Shown piece after piece: positions 47,299-57,585 of a stretch of 64,000 bases of DNA; the first letter of the stretch is position 1, and each line of letters begins with the position of its first letter. Position numbers and translations under genes: made by a program. The notes under the pieces are model-generated. The model had not been told where the DNA came from and did no database searches. It saw only the letters and a list, made by a program, of their open reading frames with translations. The DNA comes from Flavobacterium sp. (GTDB lineage Bacteria > Bacteroidota > Bacteroidia > Flavobacteriales > Flavobacteriaceae): NCBI GenBank assembly GCA_024644655.1, contig JAHEHJ010000004.1, positions 31,275-95,274 of the forward strand. The letters are read 5' to 3'.

Positions 47299-47404
47299 AT
47301 AAGAAAAATACCCTATAAAATTTATAAAATTGCATTACAACGTTAAAAAAATGCATTTTATCGATGTTATATAGCATTTTATCGAAAAAATATATTTAGC
47401 TTTG
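47299..47404 (+). promoter_or_regulatory. Promoter and direct-repeat element of the 2018-aa surface protein gene
   Basis: The -7 element is TAGCTTTG at 47397-47404, with a leader of about 40 bases to the ATG at 47449. No TTTG is present at -33; instead a 12-bp direct repeat GCATTTTATCGA lies at 47353-47364 and 47374-47385, 21 bases apart (two helical turns), the second copy covering the -33 region. The 14-mer ATAAGAAAAATACC (47299-47312) and block 47342-47365 recur upstream of the 1162 gene. Confidence 0.55.
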
Positions 47405-47448
47405 TCTCGTTAAAATATAAACAAACAATTTCTGTTTAAAAAACTATC

Positions 47449-50400
47449 ATGAAAAAAATGTTACTCAAATCTATGAAATCAACAACCTACACAATTTCTA
47501 GTAAAATGAACTTTTCACTAGAAAAGAGATTTCCATTGCAAAGAGCAATCTTTTCAATATTGTTTTTACTATTAGCAAGCATGCAATTGCATTCTGCTAC
47601 TATTACCAGTACATCAACAGGTGGAACTTGGGCAACCGCTTCAACTTGGGTTGGAGGAGTTGTCCCTGCTACAGGCGATACTGTAATTATTGCTACAACT
47701 GCCGGAAATGTTGTGGAAATTGGTGCTAATTTAACGCAGACTGCATTGGGCTCAGTTCTTATTAATAATGGTGCTATTTTGTCTATGAATACCTCAGGAG
47801 TAAGTGTCGTTTTAGGCGCATTAACTATAAATAATGGGGGAAGCGTTATTGCCAATAGACCGCTTTCGGTTTTAGGAACAACTACAGTTTCGGGGACTAT
47901 CAATTTTGGGTCTACAAGTGCATCAGTTCGTGCTATGATTTTTACTGGCGATGTAACTTTAAATTCAACTGCAGTATGGGATGAAACAAGTGGTGGTACC
48001 AATACAGTTCTAGATACCTTTAGTTTTGGGTCTAATTTAGTTGTAAATTCATCAACAATCACTACTTTAACTGGTAGTTCACATACATTTACTGGTTCTT
48101 CAAAAACTATCAGTGGAACAGTAGCATTAACATTGCCTTTAGCAACATTTACTGGAAATTATACGAGTACTCTTGATTTTACTAGTAATACATTAACAGT
48201 AACAGGAGCTGCAATACGATTGACGAATAGTAATACAATTAATGTACTTACTTCTTTAGCTGGAACTGGTGGAATAGTACAAGATGTTACTGGTATTTTA
48301 AACTTATCTGGTAATGTTTCAATTACTACTTTAACCGCAACTGCAATTGGAAATTTAGTAAATTATAAAGGAGCAGGTCAAACAGCAAAAGTTACTGTAT
48401 ATGATAATTTAACTATTTCGGGTTCTGGAACAAAAACATTTTCAACAACTCCTACAATAAATAATATATTGTCAATGGAAGGTACTGCAATATTGACCGT
48501 AACTACTGGAACAATTACCTATGGTGCTAATGCTACATTGCAATATAATACTGCCACGGCTAGAAATTCATCTTCAGAAGAATGGATTTCACCTTTTACA
48601 GCTACTGGTGGGGTTTTGATAAAAAACACGGGTATAATTACATTGAATGCTTCTAAAACATTTACAGCTTCACCATTAAAAGTGTTTGATGGAGCGACTT
48701 TAAATTTAGGGACATTAAATTTAATTTCACCATCAGTATTAAATTTAGAGAATGGAACAACAGGTTCATTAATTTCTGGAACAACAGGAACTTTAACACT
48801 AGGAGGAAATGTAAATGTTGTCTACACAGGGTCTGGTAATAATGATGCAGTTATTAGTTCGAGAGTGGCATTGACTAATGCAACTACTCGTGTCTTTACA
48901 ATAGCTGATGAAGGAACTACCGCTGCAGATTTAACAATATCAGGTATAATAAGTACAACAGGAAGTTTGACAAAATCCGGATTAGGTACTTTGGTGCTTT
49001 CAGGTGTAAATACATATACAGGTGTTACCACAATTAATGAAGGTGTGATTAGTGTTGCTACAATTGGTAATGGAGCAGTTGCTGGTAATTTAGGTCAAGC
49101 TGCTTCAACGGCAAGTAATTTGGTATTGAGTGGTGGTGTGTTGCGATATACAGGTGCTACGGCTTCAACTAATAGAGGTTTTGTTTTAACAACAGCAACT
49201 ACTTCAACAATTGATGTAACAACAAATAATTTAACGATTTCAGGTTCAAGTACGAATACAACAGGTGCATTAACAAAAATAGGTAATGGAGTATTGTTGT
49301 TAAGTGGAACAAATTTACATACGGGATTAACAACAATTACAGAAGGGACCTTGCGTTTTGCTGCTTCAAACACTTTGTCTAGTTGTCCAGTTACTATAAA
49401 TGGAGGTGTTTTAGATATAGTAACTTTTAATGATACTATTGGAGCAGTAACTTTAATAGATGGTTCTATAACAGGTACAACGGGTGTGTTAACAGGTACA
49501 TCTTATGATGTTCAAAACGGTACAATTAGCGCTATTTTAGCAGGTGGAGTTTCTTTAACAAAATCTACAACTGGAATAGTAACACTTACTAGTACTAATA
49601 CATACACAGGGACAACTACAATAAGTGGTGGAGTTCTTTATGTAAATGGAAGTATTGCTTCAGGTAGTGCCGTTTCAGTAGCAAGTGGTGCTACTTTAGC
49701 AGGAAATGGTACAGTTGCAGGTACTGTTTCACTAACAGGTATTTTATCTCCAGGAAGTGCCTCTACTACAGAAGGCACTGTTACTGCTGGTGCATTTACT
49801 ATTAATCCATCAGCTCAGTATACTATAGATATTACAAATGTAGTTGGAACAGAAGGAACCAATTGGGATTTATTAACTTCAACAGGTGCAATTACAGTTT
49901 CTTCAACTTCTGGTGCTCCAGCTATTATTAATTTAATTGGTAGTCCAACAGGTTTTGATGGATGTACAAATTATACATGGAAAATTGTGGGAGGTACTAG
50001 TGTAGCTTCATTTGCCGCAAATAAATTTAGTGTAAATACTACTTCATTTGGATCTACTTTTTTGGGTACTTTTAGTGTAACTAATACGGGTAATAATATA
50101 AATTTAGTATATACTGCACCTGTAAACACGGTTGGAGCTGCATCAAGTGCACCTACTTTGTGTATTAATACAGTAATGACAACCATTACTCATGCAACGA
50201 CTATTGGGAATGGAGTAGGAATCGCTACTGGTTTACCAGCAGGACTTACTGCTACATGGGCTTCCAATTCAATTTCAATTAGTGGAACGCCAACTGCTTC
50301 GGGAACCTTTAATTATACCGTGCCTTTTACAGGAGGGTGTGGATTAGTTAGTGCTACAGGAACAATAATTGTTACACCAGATAATACAGTAAGTGCAGCC

Positions 50401-53400
50401 TCAAGCTCACCAACAATATGTATTAATACACCATTAACATCAATTACACATACAACTGTTAGAGCAACAGGAATTGGAACTGCATCTGGATTGCCAGCTG
50501 GTGTTTCTGCTTCATGGTCAACAAATACAATAACAATTAATGGTACACCAACTGAATCAGGTACGTTTAATTACAATATTCCAATTGTTGGAGGTTGTGG
50601 AACTATTAATGCTACAGGTACTATTATAGTTACTCCAGATAATACAGTTAGTATTGCTTCAAGTAGCCCAACATTATGTATCAATACAGCATTAACAGCA
50701 ATTACACATACAACTACAGGTGCTACAGGTATAGGAACTGCATTAGGATTACCTGCTGGAGTTACGGCTTCATGGGTTTCTAATACCATTACGATTAGTG
50801 GAACACCTTCTTCGGCTGGGACATTTAATTATAGTGTTCCTTTAACGGGAGGTTGTGGTTCTATAAATGCTACAGGTACTATTATTGTTACTCCTTCAAA
50901 TACAGTAAGTGAGGCTTCAAGTAATCCAACTTTATGTATTAATACGGCTTTAACGGCAATAACACATACAACAACTGGTGCTACTGGTATAGGTACTGCT
51001 ACTGGTTTGCCTACAGGTGTTTCAGCATTATGGTCTTCAAATACCATTACAATTAGTGGAACTCCTTCTACGTCTGGAACATTTAATTATAGTATTCCTT
51101 TATCAGGAGGATGTGGTACAGTAAATGCTACAGGAACTCTTATAGTTACGCCATCTAATACAGCAAGCGCAGCATCAAGTTCGCCAACATTATGTATTAA
51201 TACGGCTTTAACAGCAATAACACATACAACTACAGGTGCTACAGGAATTGGTACTGCAACTGGTTTGCCTACAGGTGTTTCGGCTTCATGGTCTTCAAAT
51301 ACCATTACAATTAGCGGTACACCTTCTTCGGCAGGTACTTTTAATTATAGTATTCCTTTAACGGGAGGATGTAGCACAGTAAATGCTAATGGAACAATAA
51401 TTGTTACACCAGATAATACAGTAAGCGCAGCCTCAAGTGCACCAACTTTATGTATTAATACGGCTTTAACAGCAATAACACATACAACAACTGGTGCTAC
51501 AGGAATTAGTACTGCAGCGGGTTTGCCTACAGGTGTTTCAGCATCATGGTCTTCAAATACAATTTCAATTAGTGGTACGCCAACCGTTTCGGGCACTTTT
51601 AATTATACAATTCCATTAACAGGTGGTTGTAGTACAGTTAATGCAACAGGTACAATTGTTGTAGATGCTACTGCAGTAGGGGGAACAATTAGTGGTGCTT
51701 CATACACTTGTGTAGGTAATTCAAGTGGATTATTGACTTTAACAGGAAATATAGGAGCGGTGGTTCGTTGGGAATATGCAGTGAGTCCATATACTACATG
51801 GAATAATATAGCTAACACAGCTACTACATATACTTCAGGGGCATTAACTGAGAGCACTGCATTTAGAGCTGTCGTTCAAAATGGATCTTGTTCTGAAGTT
51901 AATTCATCACCAATAACGGTTACTATTGCTACTACTACATGGGTATCAGGTGCATGGAGTAATGGTGCTCCAACTTCTACAGTTTCGGCTTTAATTACAA
52001 GTTCATTGATAACAGGTGGAACTTCAATAGAAGCTTGTTCATTAGTAGTTTCTAATGGCGCTAGTGTTAGTGTATCATCTGGAGACTCAGTGACATTAGA
52101 AGGTCCGTTACAAGTTGGTTCAGGAAGTTTAGTAACTTTTAATAATAATGCTAATTTGATACAAACCGGAACTACAAATTTAAATACAGGTTCTATACTA
52201 GTAAAAAGAAATAGTTCAGCATTGAAAAGACAAGATTATACATTATGGTCTTCACCTGTTGCCAATCAAAAATTACAGTCTTTTTCTCCATTGACACTTA
52301 GTAATCGTTTTTATACTTATAATACTTCAACCAATTTATATGATTTAGTTGCATCACCATCTACAACTAATTTTGAAACAGCTAAAGGATATTTAATTCG
52401 TATGCCAAATAATCATCCTACGACTGCTACTGTTTGGAATGGAACATTTACAGGTGTGCCTAATAATGGTGATTACACCTATAATTTAGATAACAATGGT
52501 GCAGGAATGCGTTTTAATTTGGTTGGAAACCCATATCCATCTCCTATTGATGCTGCTTCATTTATTTTAAATCCTGTAAATGAGAATACGATTACTGGAG
52601 CATTGTATTTTTGGAGAAAGACAAATAACGCTTTAAGCCCGAGTTATTGTACTTGGACCTTAGGTGGATTTGTAAGTAACGGTGAAGCTCAGGTATATGA
52701 TCCGAATGATGTAATCCAAACTGGTCAAGCATTCTTTGTGGAAGCAACAGGCGTGGGTTCTACAGTTAAATTTGATAATACAATGCGTTCTAATAATCAC
52801 ACGAATCAATTTTTCAAAAATGCTACAACTATTGAGAAAAATAGAGTTTGGTTGAATTTAACGTCAAGCACAGGTTTGTTTTCTCAAACTATGGTTGGTT
52901 ATATTACAAATGCAACGCAAGGTGTTGATACTTTTATTGATGGTAAATATATTAATGATGGAGAAATTGCAATAACATCTATTATTGACGGTACTTCTTA
53001 TGCAATTCAAGGTAGAGCTTTACCATTTGATGTAAATGATATTGTGCCATTGAGTATAAAAGTTGCCAATGCAGGAGATTACACAATTGCAATTAGCCAT
53101 GTGGATGGGTTGTTTTTGGTAAATCAAAATGTATACATTAGAGATAATTATACAGGTGTTATTCATGACTTAAACCAAGGGATGTTTACTTTTAATTCAG
53201 TAGCTGGAACTTTTAATGATCGATTTGAAGTGTTGTATCAAATGCCTTTAGGATATACAAATCCAACTTTCACTGCAAATCAAGTAATAATTTATAAAAA
53301 CACCAAGGGAGATTTTGAAGTGAATTCAGGATCTAGTGTAATGTCAATTTTGAGAGTATATGATATTAGTGGAAGACTGTTGATGGAAAAAAATAACATT

Positions 53401-53505
53401 AATGACACTCATACTACTTTTAGTACAAGAACAACTAATGAAGTTTATTTGGTTCAAATAGTATCAGATTCAGGTGTTAAAGTGAATAAAAAAGTAGTCA
53501 ATTAA
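47449..53505 (+). CDS. Giant T9SS surface protein with autotransporter-type and six 86-residue repeats
   Basis: 2018 aa. A hydrophobic signal core ([14 protein letters not shown], ~33-46) follows an unusually long 32-residue N-region; a later start at Met20 (47506) is possible. Residues ~50-850 are beta-solenoid-like, with three autotransporter-associated strand repeats near 505, 605 and 701 ([19 protein letters not shown] type). Residues 893-1408 are six 86-residue repeats with paired Cys ([16 protein letters not shown] and [17 protein letters not shown]). One Ig-like domain (~1411-1490) and a ~520-residue C-terminal module follow, ending in a type A sorting domain ([20 protein letters not shown]). 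Secretion by type IX and a role in adhesion or biofilm are expected. It has its own promoter and a terminator. Confidence 0.88.
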   Translation: MKKMLLKSMKSTTYTISSKMNFSLEKRFPLQRAIFSILFLLLASMQLHSATITSTSTGGTWATASTWVGGVVPATGDTVIIATTAGNVVEIGANLTQTALGSVLINNGAILSMNTSGVSVVLGALTINNGGSVIANRPLSVLGTTTVSGTINFGSTSASVRAMIFTGDVTLNSTAVWDETSGGTNTVLDTFSFGSNLVVNSSTITTLTGSSHTFTGSSKTISGTVALTLPLATFTGNYTSTLDFTSNTLTVTGAAIRLTNSNTINVLTSLAGTGGIVQDVTGILNLSGNVSITTLTATAIGNLVNYKGAGQTAKVTVYDNLTISGSGTKTFSTTPTINNILSMEGTAILTVTTGTITYGANATLQYNTATARNSSSEEWISPFTATGGVLIKNTGIITLNASKTFTASPLKVFDGATLNLGTLNLISPSVLNLENGTTGSLISGTTGTLTLGGNVNVVYTGSGNNDAVISSRVALTNATTRVFTIADEGTTAADLTISGIISTTGSLTKSGLGTLVLSGVNTYTGVTTINEGVISVATIGNGAVAGNLGQAASTASNLVLSGGVLRYTGATASTNRGFVLTTATTSTIDVTTNNLTISGSSTNTTGALTKIGNGVLLLSGTNLHTGLTTITEGTLRFAASNTLSSCPVTINGGVLDIVTFNDTIGAVTLIDGSITGTTGVLTGTSYDVQNGTISAILAGGVSLTKSTTGIVTLTSTNTYTGTTTISGGVLYVNGSIASGSAVSVASGATLAGNGTVAGTVSLTGILSPGSASTTEGTVTAGAFTINPSAQYTIDITNVVGTEGTNWDLLTSTGAITVSSTSGAPAIINLIGSPTGFDGCTNYTWKIVGGTSVASFAANKFSVNTTSFGSTFLGTFSVTNTGNNINLVYTAPVNTVGAASSAPTLCINTVMTTITHATTIGNGVGIATGLPAGLTATWASNSISISGTPTASGTFNYTVPFTGGCGLVSATGTIIVTPDNTVSAASSSPTICINTPLTSITHTTVRATGIGTASGLPAGVSASWSTNTITINGTPTESGTFNYNIPIVGGCGTINATGTIIVTPDNTVSIASSSPTLCINTALTAITHTTTGATGIGTALGLPAGVTASWVSNTITISGTPSSAGTFNYSVPLTGGCGSINATGTIIVTPSNTVSEASSNPTLCINTALTAITHTTTGATGIGTATGLPTGVSALWSSNTITISGTPSTSGTFNYSIPLSGGCGTVNATGTLIVTPSNTASAASSSPTLCINTALTAITHTTTGATGIGTATGLPTGVSASWSSNTITISGTPSSAGTFNYSIPLTGGCSTVNANGTIIVTPDNTVSAASSAPTLCINTALTAITHTTTGATGISTAAGLPTGVSASWSSNTISISGTPTVSGTFNYTIPLTGGCSTVNATGTIVVDATAVGGTISGASYTCVGNSSGLLTLTGNIGAVVRWEYAVSPYTTWNNIANTATTYTSGALTESTAFRAVVQNGSCSEVNSSPITVTIATTTWVSGAWSNGAPTSTVSALITSSLITGGTSIEACSLVVSNGASVSVSSGDSVTLEGPLQVGSGSLVTFNNNANLIQTGTTNLNTGSILVKRNSSALKRQDYTLWSSPVANQKLQSFSPLTLSNRFYTYNTSTNLYDLVASPSTTNFETAKGYLIRMPNNHPTTATVWNGTFTGVPNNGDYTYNLDNNGAGMRFNLVGNPYPSPIDAASFILNPVNENTITGALYFWRKTNNALSPSYCTWTLGGFVSNGEAQVYDPNDVIQTGQAFFVEATGVGSTVKFDNTMRSNNHTNQFFKNATTIEKNRVWLNLTSSTGLFSQTMVGYITNATQGVDTFIDGKYINDGEIAITSIIDGTSYAIQGRALPFDVNDIVPLSIKVANAGDYTIAISHVDGLFLVNQNVYIRDNYTGVIHDLNQGMFTFNSVAGTFNDRFEVLYQMPLGYTNPTFTANQVIIYKNTKGDFEVNSGSSVMSILRVYDISGRLLMEKNNINDTHTTFSTRTTNEVYLVQIVSDSGVKVNKKVVN
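50125..51672 (+). repeat. Six tandem 258-bp coding repeats
   Basis: Copies begin at 50125, 50383, 50641, 50899, 51157 and 51415, each exactly 258 bases (86 codons) and without indels. Each starts N-T-V/A-S and contains L-C-I-N-T and G-G-C. Copies 3 to 6 are visibly more alike than copies 1 and 2. Confidence 0.95.
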
Positions 53506-53526
53506 ATAATTAATCAATAAATGATA

Positions 53527-53562
53527 AAAAAACCCACTGTTCACAGTGGGTTTTTTGTTTTT
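53527..53562 (+). terminator. Terminator of the 2018-aa surface protein gene
   Basis: CCCACTG (53533-53539) and CAGTGGG (53544-53550) with a four-base loop, extended by flanking A and T runs, then TTTTTTGTTTTT. It lies 21 bases after the stop. Confidence 0.92.
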
Positions 53563-53626
53563 GAAATGTTTAGTATTTATGGATAGTGTATAACTTATTT
53601 GTAAGAGATACATTTATTTCTTAACA

Positions 53627-53640
53627 CGAAAACGTTTTCG
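53627..53640. promoter_or_regulatory. LacI-family-operator-like palindrome
   Basis: CGAAAACGTTTTCG is a perfect 14-bp palindrome with a central CG, the pattern seen in many LacI-family operators. It lies 150 bases upstream of the ATG at 53790, in a region without genes. Confidence 0.5.
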
Positions 53641-53789
53641 CAGTTTATTTTTTTGGCCTAAATAACAGATATGACATTTTTATACTTACATTTAGTTCCC
53701 CTAAATCGATTTCGAAAATAAATAAATCAGTTCAAAAGACCTAAAATATTGAACTTGATTGAATAAATAATTATTTTAAAGAATCGTTT

Positions 53790-56700
53790 ATGAATTTTTT
53801 TACGCCAAAAAGTAGTTTGTCTACAGCACTTAAAACAACATGTTTTTCTTTTTTCTTTTTTCTATTAATTAGTCTTTCACTTTATGCTCAACCCTTTATT
53901 AGAACAAGTGGAGGCCTGGGTCAGTATGGTTATATAGAAAAAAATGCCACAGCCACTAATTTTTTAGTAGCTAATGGTGGGTATACTAATATATTCCAAT
54001 ATGGAGTGCGAAGTTATATCAATAACGGCACTAATAACTATGCCTATACAGGAAGTGGAAGTTGTGCTAGAGGAGATGATGCTACATCAAATTACACTTT
54101 TGGCAGTGGAACATTGAATACGGGAACAACTGTATATTCTTCTGTTTTTACAGAATATTGCGGGCCTTTTTATTCGCATGGCAGTATGAGTCCTACCGGT
54201 GCTTGTTTTAATGAGCGTTCCTTTTTTGTTATGGATTTTGTGCCCAAAACAGACGCGTTAGTTTCAAGTGCTTGTTATACTACAACCAATTCTAATGTGG
54301 TTATGACCTTTACTATTGAGAATAATAATACAGCAAGTCAATATTTAAATAGACTTTGGTTGGTAAATGACGGAACTGCTCAAGAAACTACCGATATTAA
54401 TGCGGTTAATGATGCCTTTAGGATATATTATGAGCCTTCTACAGGGTCAGAAGTGTTTAATGGAACAGAAAGTTCATTGCCATTGTATGGTAATTATGCA
54501 GGAAATTCAACTACTAATAATGAATATGGAAGTGATGCTTTAGGTATTGCAATTCCGCAAAACACTACAGGTGGATTGCGATGTTATATTGTTTTACAAG
54601 GTACTTCAACATATTTGAATACATCTGCTAAAACAAAAACTATTCGAATGGCCGTAATTCAAGATGGTATTAGTATAACTCCTAATAGAGATGGTTCCTT
54701 TTCTAAAATGATTATGGATTTGACTCGTCCAAGTACTTCATATATAACCATTAATGATATAGTTACGCCAACTTTTACGACTATTTCTCCAATATGTAGT
54801 GGTGGATCATTTACATTACCATCTACTTCTAATAATGGAATAGTAGGGACGTGGTCTCCATCTATCGATAATACAACTACTACGACTTATACATTTACTC
54901 CTAATTTTGGACAATGTGGGACTACTACAAGTATGACTGTAACCGTTCATCCAACCTCAAATGGTGGGGCTGTAACTGGTGGTGGAACAATATGCTCAGG
55001 AAGTACTAGTGCTGCCATGTCGCTTACTGGTAATGTAGGTTCTGTCATACGTTGGGAAAGCGCTGTAAGTCCTTTTACTACATGGGACGCAATAGTAAAT
55101 ACATCAAATACTTATACTTCTGGTGCTTTAACTCAAACGACTCAGTTTAGAGCAGTAGTGCAAAGCGGTGTGTGTTCTTCTGCTAATTCATCCGCTACGA
55201 CAGTTACTGTAGATACTTCAACTACAGGAGGGACAGTGAGTGGAGGGACAACAATTTGCTCGGGTTCAACAAGTTCCGAATTGACTTTATCAGAAAATGT
55301 AGGTTCTGTTGTTCGTTGGGAAAGTGCTATAAGTCCTTTTACTTCATGGGATACAATAGCAAATACATCCAGTACCTATACTTCTGCCACTTTAACTCAA
55401 ACTACACAATTTAGAGCAGTGGTGCAAAGTGGAGTGTGTTCTACTGCTAATTCATCCGCTACTACAGTTTCAGTTGATGCCTTATCAGTAGGTGGGTCAA
55501 TTTCAGGTGGCGGTATAGTTTGTGCAGGTGCTACTAGTGGGGAGTTGACATTAATTGGAAATACAGGGTCTGTTGTTCGATGGGAAAGTGCTGTAAGTCC
55601 TTATACATCCTGGGATACAATAGTAAATACATCTAATACTTATACATCTGGTGCTTTAACTCAAACGACTCAGTTTAGAGCAGTAGTGCAAAGCGGTGTG
55701 TGTTCTTCTGCTAATTCATCAGTTTCAAGTGTTAATATAAATTATACTACATGGAATAATGGTATTTGGAGTAATGGTTCACCAAATGATGCATCAATTT
55801 CAGCAGTAATATCATCTTCATATACATCTAATGGTTACAATCTTACAGCTTGTTCTTTAACGGTTAGTGATAATACTAGTGTAGTTATTTCTTCCTTAGA
55901 TACAGTGATATTAAGTGGTGCTTTGACTGTAGGAACAGGAGCTTTAGTTACTTTTAATAACAATGCTAATTTAATTCAAAGTGGAAGTTCTAATTTGAAT
56001 ACAGGAGCAATTGTTATCAAAAGAAATAGTTCTGCTTTAAAAAGACAAGATTATACCCTTTGGTCTTCTCCAGTTGCCAATCAACAATTACAATTGTTTT
56101 CACCACAAACACTATACAATCGTTTTTATACCTATAATACAGATACTAATTTATATGATTTGGTTTCTTCACCATCTACGACAAATTTTCAAACATCAAA
56201 AGGGTATCTGATTAGAATGCCAAATAATCATCCAACCACAGCAACTGTATGGAATGGTCATTTTACCGGAGTTCCTAATTCGGGGGATTATAGTTATTCG
56301 TTGCCATCTCCAGACGGTGGTGTAGGACATCGTTATGTTTTAGTTGGTAATCCTTATCCTTCACCAATTGATATCAATGCCTTTATTAATGATACTAATA
56401 ATGAATCTTCAATTACTGGAACCTTATATTTTTGGAGAAAAACCAATAATGAATTAATACCATCTTATTGTACATGGACTACCGCTGGATTTGTTACCAA
56501 TAATAATATACAATCGTATGATCCTAATGATGTAATACAAACAGGTCAAGGCTTTTTTGTGGAATCAACAGGCTCAGGTTCAACGGTAGATTTTAATAAT
56601 TCTATGCGTATTGATGATCACGTTGATCAATTTTTTAAAAGCTCTAATCTAGTTGAGAAAAATAGAATTTGGTTAAACGCAACTAATAGTGCAGGACTCT

Positions 56701-57329
56701 TTTCTCAAACTTTGGTTGGGTATGTTTCTAATGCAACCCAAGGAGTAGATTCAAAAATAGATGGAAAGTATATTAATGATGGGGATATTGCATTAACTTC
56801 AATAATACAAGGGGAGCCTTATGCTATTCAGGGTAGGTCTTTGCCATTTGATGCTGCTGATATAGTGCCACTTCAGTTTAAAGTTGCGACGGCTGGGGAT
56901 TATAAGATCGAAATAAGCCATGTGGATGGATTCTTTTCGCAAGGACAAAACGTATTTTTGAATGATAAATTGACAAATACCATTCATGATTTATCCTCAG
57001 GTGGATATGATTTTACTTCTGATGCAGGTACTTTTGATAATCGTTTTGAAATTATGTATCAATTGCCTTTAGCTATTTCAAATCCTGAATTTTCGTCCAA
57101 TCAAATAGTGGTGTATAAAAATGCACTTGATGAATTTGTGGTTAATTCAGGGTCAAGCATTATGAAGTCAATAAAAATCTTAGATTTAAGTGGAAGAATA
57201 ATTGATTTTAAAGAGAATATAAATAGCTCTCAGACTATAGTAAAAGAATTTCTTGTAGTGAATGAAGTTTTGTTTCTTCAAATTACGAATGAAGAAGGTA
57301 TAGTAGTAACAAAGAAAATAATTAGATAA
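53790..57329 (+). CDS. T9SS surface protein with three Ig-like repeats, paralogous C-terminus
   Basis: 1179 aa. Signal peptide ~1-34 (FSFFFFLLISLSLYAQ). Residues ~35-330 form a novel-looking N-terminal region with several Cys (GSGSCARGDD, FTEYCGPFYSHG, TGACFNERSFF). After a short Cys-bearing domain (~335-390), residues ~392-650 are three 88-residue Ig-like repeats (ICSGSTSxxLTL, VVRWESAVSPF, TQFRAVVQSGVCSSANSS). The same domain occurs once in the 2018-aa protein. From ~651 to the end the sequence parallels that protein's C-terminal module ([38 protein letters not shown]), ending in a type A sorting domain (KILDLSGRIIDF, VTKKIIR). It is likely a surface adhesin; the ligand is unknown. Confidence 0.87.
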   Translation: MNFFTPKSSLSTALKTTCFSFFFFLLISLSLYAQPFIRTSGGLGQYGYIEKNATATNFLVANGGYTNIFQYGVRSYINNGTNNYAYTGSGSCARGDDATSNYTFGSGTLNTGTTVYSSVFTEYCGPFYSHGSMSPTGACFNERSFFVMDFVPKTDALVSSACYTTTNSNVVMTFTIENNNTASQYLNRLWLVNDGTAQETTDINAVNDAFRIYYEPSTGSEVFNGTESSLPLYGNYAGNSTTNNEYGSDALGIAIPQNTTGGLRCYIVLQGTSTYLNTSAKTKTIRMAVIQDGISITPNRDGSFSKMIMDLTRPSTSYITINDIVTPTFTTISPICSGGSFTLPSTSNNGIVGTWSPSIDNTTTTTYTFTPNFGQCGTTTSMTVTVHPTSNGGAVTGGGTICSGSTSAAMSLTGNVGSVIRWESAVSPFTTWDAIVNTSNTYTSGALTQTTQFRAVVQSGVCSSANSSATTVTVDTSTTGGTVSGGTTICSGSTSSELTLSENVGSVVRWESAISPFTSWDTIANTSSTYTSATLTQTTQFRAVVQSGVCSTANSSATTVSVDALSVGGSISGGGIVCAGATSGELTLIGNTGSVVRWESAVSPYTSWDTIVNTSNTYTSGALTQTTQFRAVVQSGVCSSANSSVSSVNINYTTWNNGIWSNGSPNDASISAVISSSYTSNGYNLTACSLTVSDNTSVVISSLDTVILSGALTVGTGALVTFNNNANLIQSGSSNLNTGAIVIKRNSSALKRQDYTLWSSPVANQQLQLFSPQTLYNRFYTYNTDTNLYDLVSSPSTTNFQTSKGYLIRMPNNHPTTATVWNGHFTGVPNSGDYSYSLPSPDGGVGHRYVLVGNPYPSPIDINAFINDTNNESSITGTLYFWRKTNNELIPSYCTWTTAGFVTNNNIQSYDPNDVIQTGQGFFVESTGSGSTVDFNNSMRIDDHVDQFFKSSNLVEKNRIWLNATNSAGLFSQTLVGYVSNATQGVDSKIDGKYINDGDIALTSIIQGEPYAIQGRSLPFDAADIVPLQFKVATAGDYKIEISHVDGFFSQGQNVFLNDKLTNTIHDLSSGGYDFTSDAGTFDNRFEIMYQLPLAISNPEFSSNQIVVYKNALDEFVVNSGSSIMKSIKILDLSGRIIDFKENINSSQTIVKEFLVVNEVLFLQITNEEGIVVTKKIIR
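54963..55735 (+). repeat. Three tandem 264-bp coding repeats
   Basis: Copies start at 54963, 55227 and 55491 (88 codons each). Copies 1 and 3 are almost identical at the DNA level over their last ~80 bases (around 55109-55190 and 55637-55718), which suggests recent duplication or gene conversion. Confidence 0.9.
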
Positions 57330-57348
57330 TACTTTTTAGTGTTAAAGT

Positions 57349-57385
57349 AAAAGTCCAAATCAATTTATTGATTTGGACTTTTTTG
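57349..57385 (+). terminator. Terminator of the 1179-aa surface protein gene
   Basis: Long perfect inverted repeat AAAAGTCCAAATCAAT (57349-57364) and ATTGATTTGGACTTTT (57367-57382) followed by further T residues. It lies 19 bases after the stop. Confidence 0.92.
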
Positions 57386-57455
57386 TTTTTATAAGTATGT
57401 AGACTTAATTGTGTTTTTTATCTGAAGGACTAAAAATAGATTTGATTTCCTACTA

Positions 57456-57563
57456 TATTTTACCGATAAAATACCTAATAAATCGACTAAATAAAGATAT
57501 GTAATTAGTTAACAATTAGTTAATATCTTTTTATTGTAAAGCCTTATAAAATGTATAATTTTG
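57456..57563 (+). promoter_or_regulatory. Promoter and upstream elements of the third giant surface protein gene
   Basis: TTG at 57534-57536, a 19-base spacer and TAATTTTG at 57556-57563 form a good Bacteroidota promoter; the leader to the ATG at 57586 is about 18 bases. Upstream lie a perfect inverted repeat TATTTTA-CCGA-TAAAATA (57456-57473) and ATCGAC followed by TAAATAA (57482-57494), similar to ATCGAT-TAAATAA upstream of the 1162 gene. Confidence 0.6.
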
Positions 57564-57585
57564 CTACTCAATTTAAACATTTTTT

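Larger units (their letters stand above)
46607..47448. other. Long non-coding region between the polysaccharide locus and the giant surface proteins
   Basis: No convincing gene on either strand; the longest plausible frame is a 24-codon one at 46652. It holds an AT-only inverted repeat (46616-46625 and 46637-46646), three 11-bp tandem repeats (46851-46883), a weak hairpin AAACTTTC/GAAAGTTT (47050-47068) followed by CCTTTTT, a 13-mer TTTTACCGATAAA at 47072-47084, a 14-bp palindrome at 47186-47199, and the regulatory block before 47449. Confidence 0.6.

Noticed and set aside
50571..51857. Series of open frames on the minus strand, 72-84 codons, repeating every 258 bases
   Set aside because: They are mirror frames of the tandem coding repeats on the plus strand; spacing equals the repeat unit and the plus-strand protein has clear domain structure.
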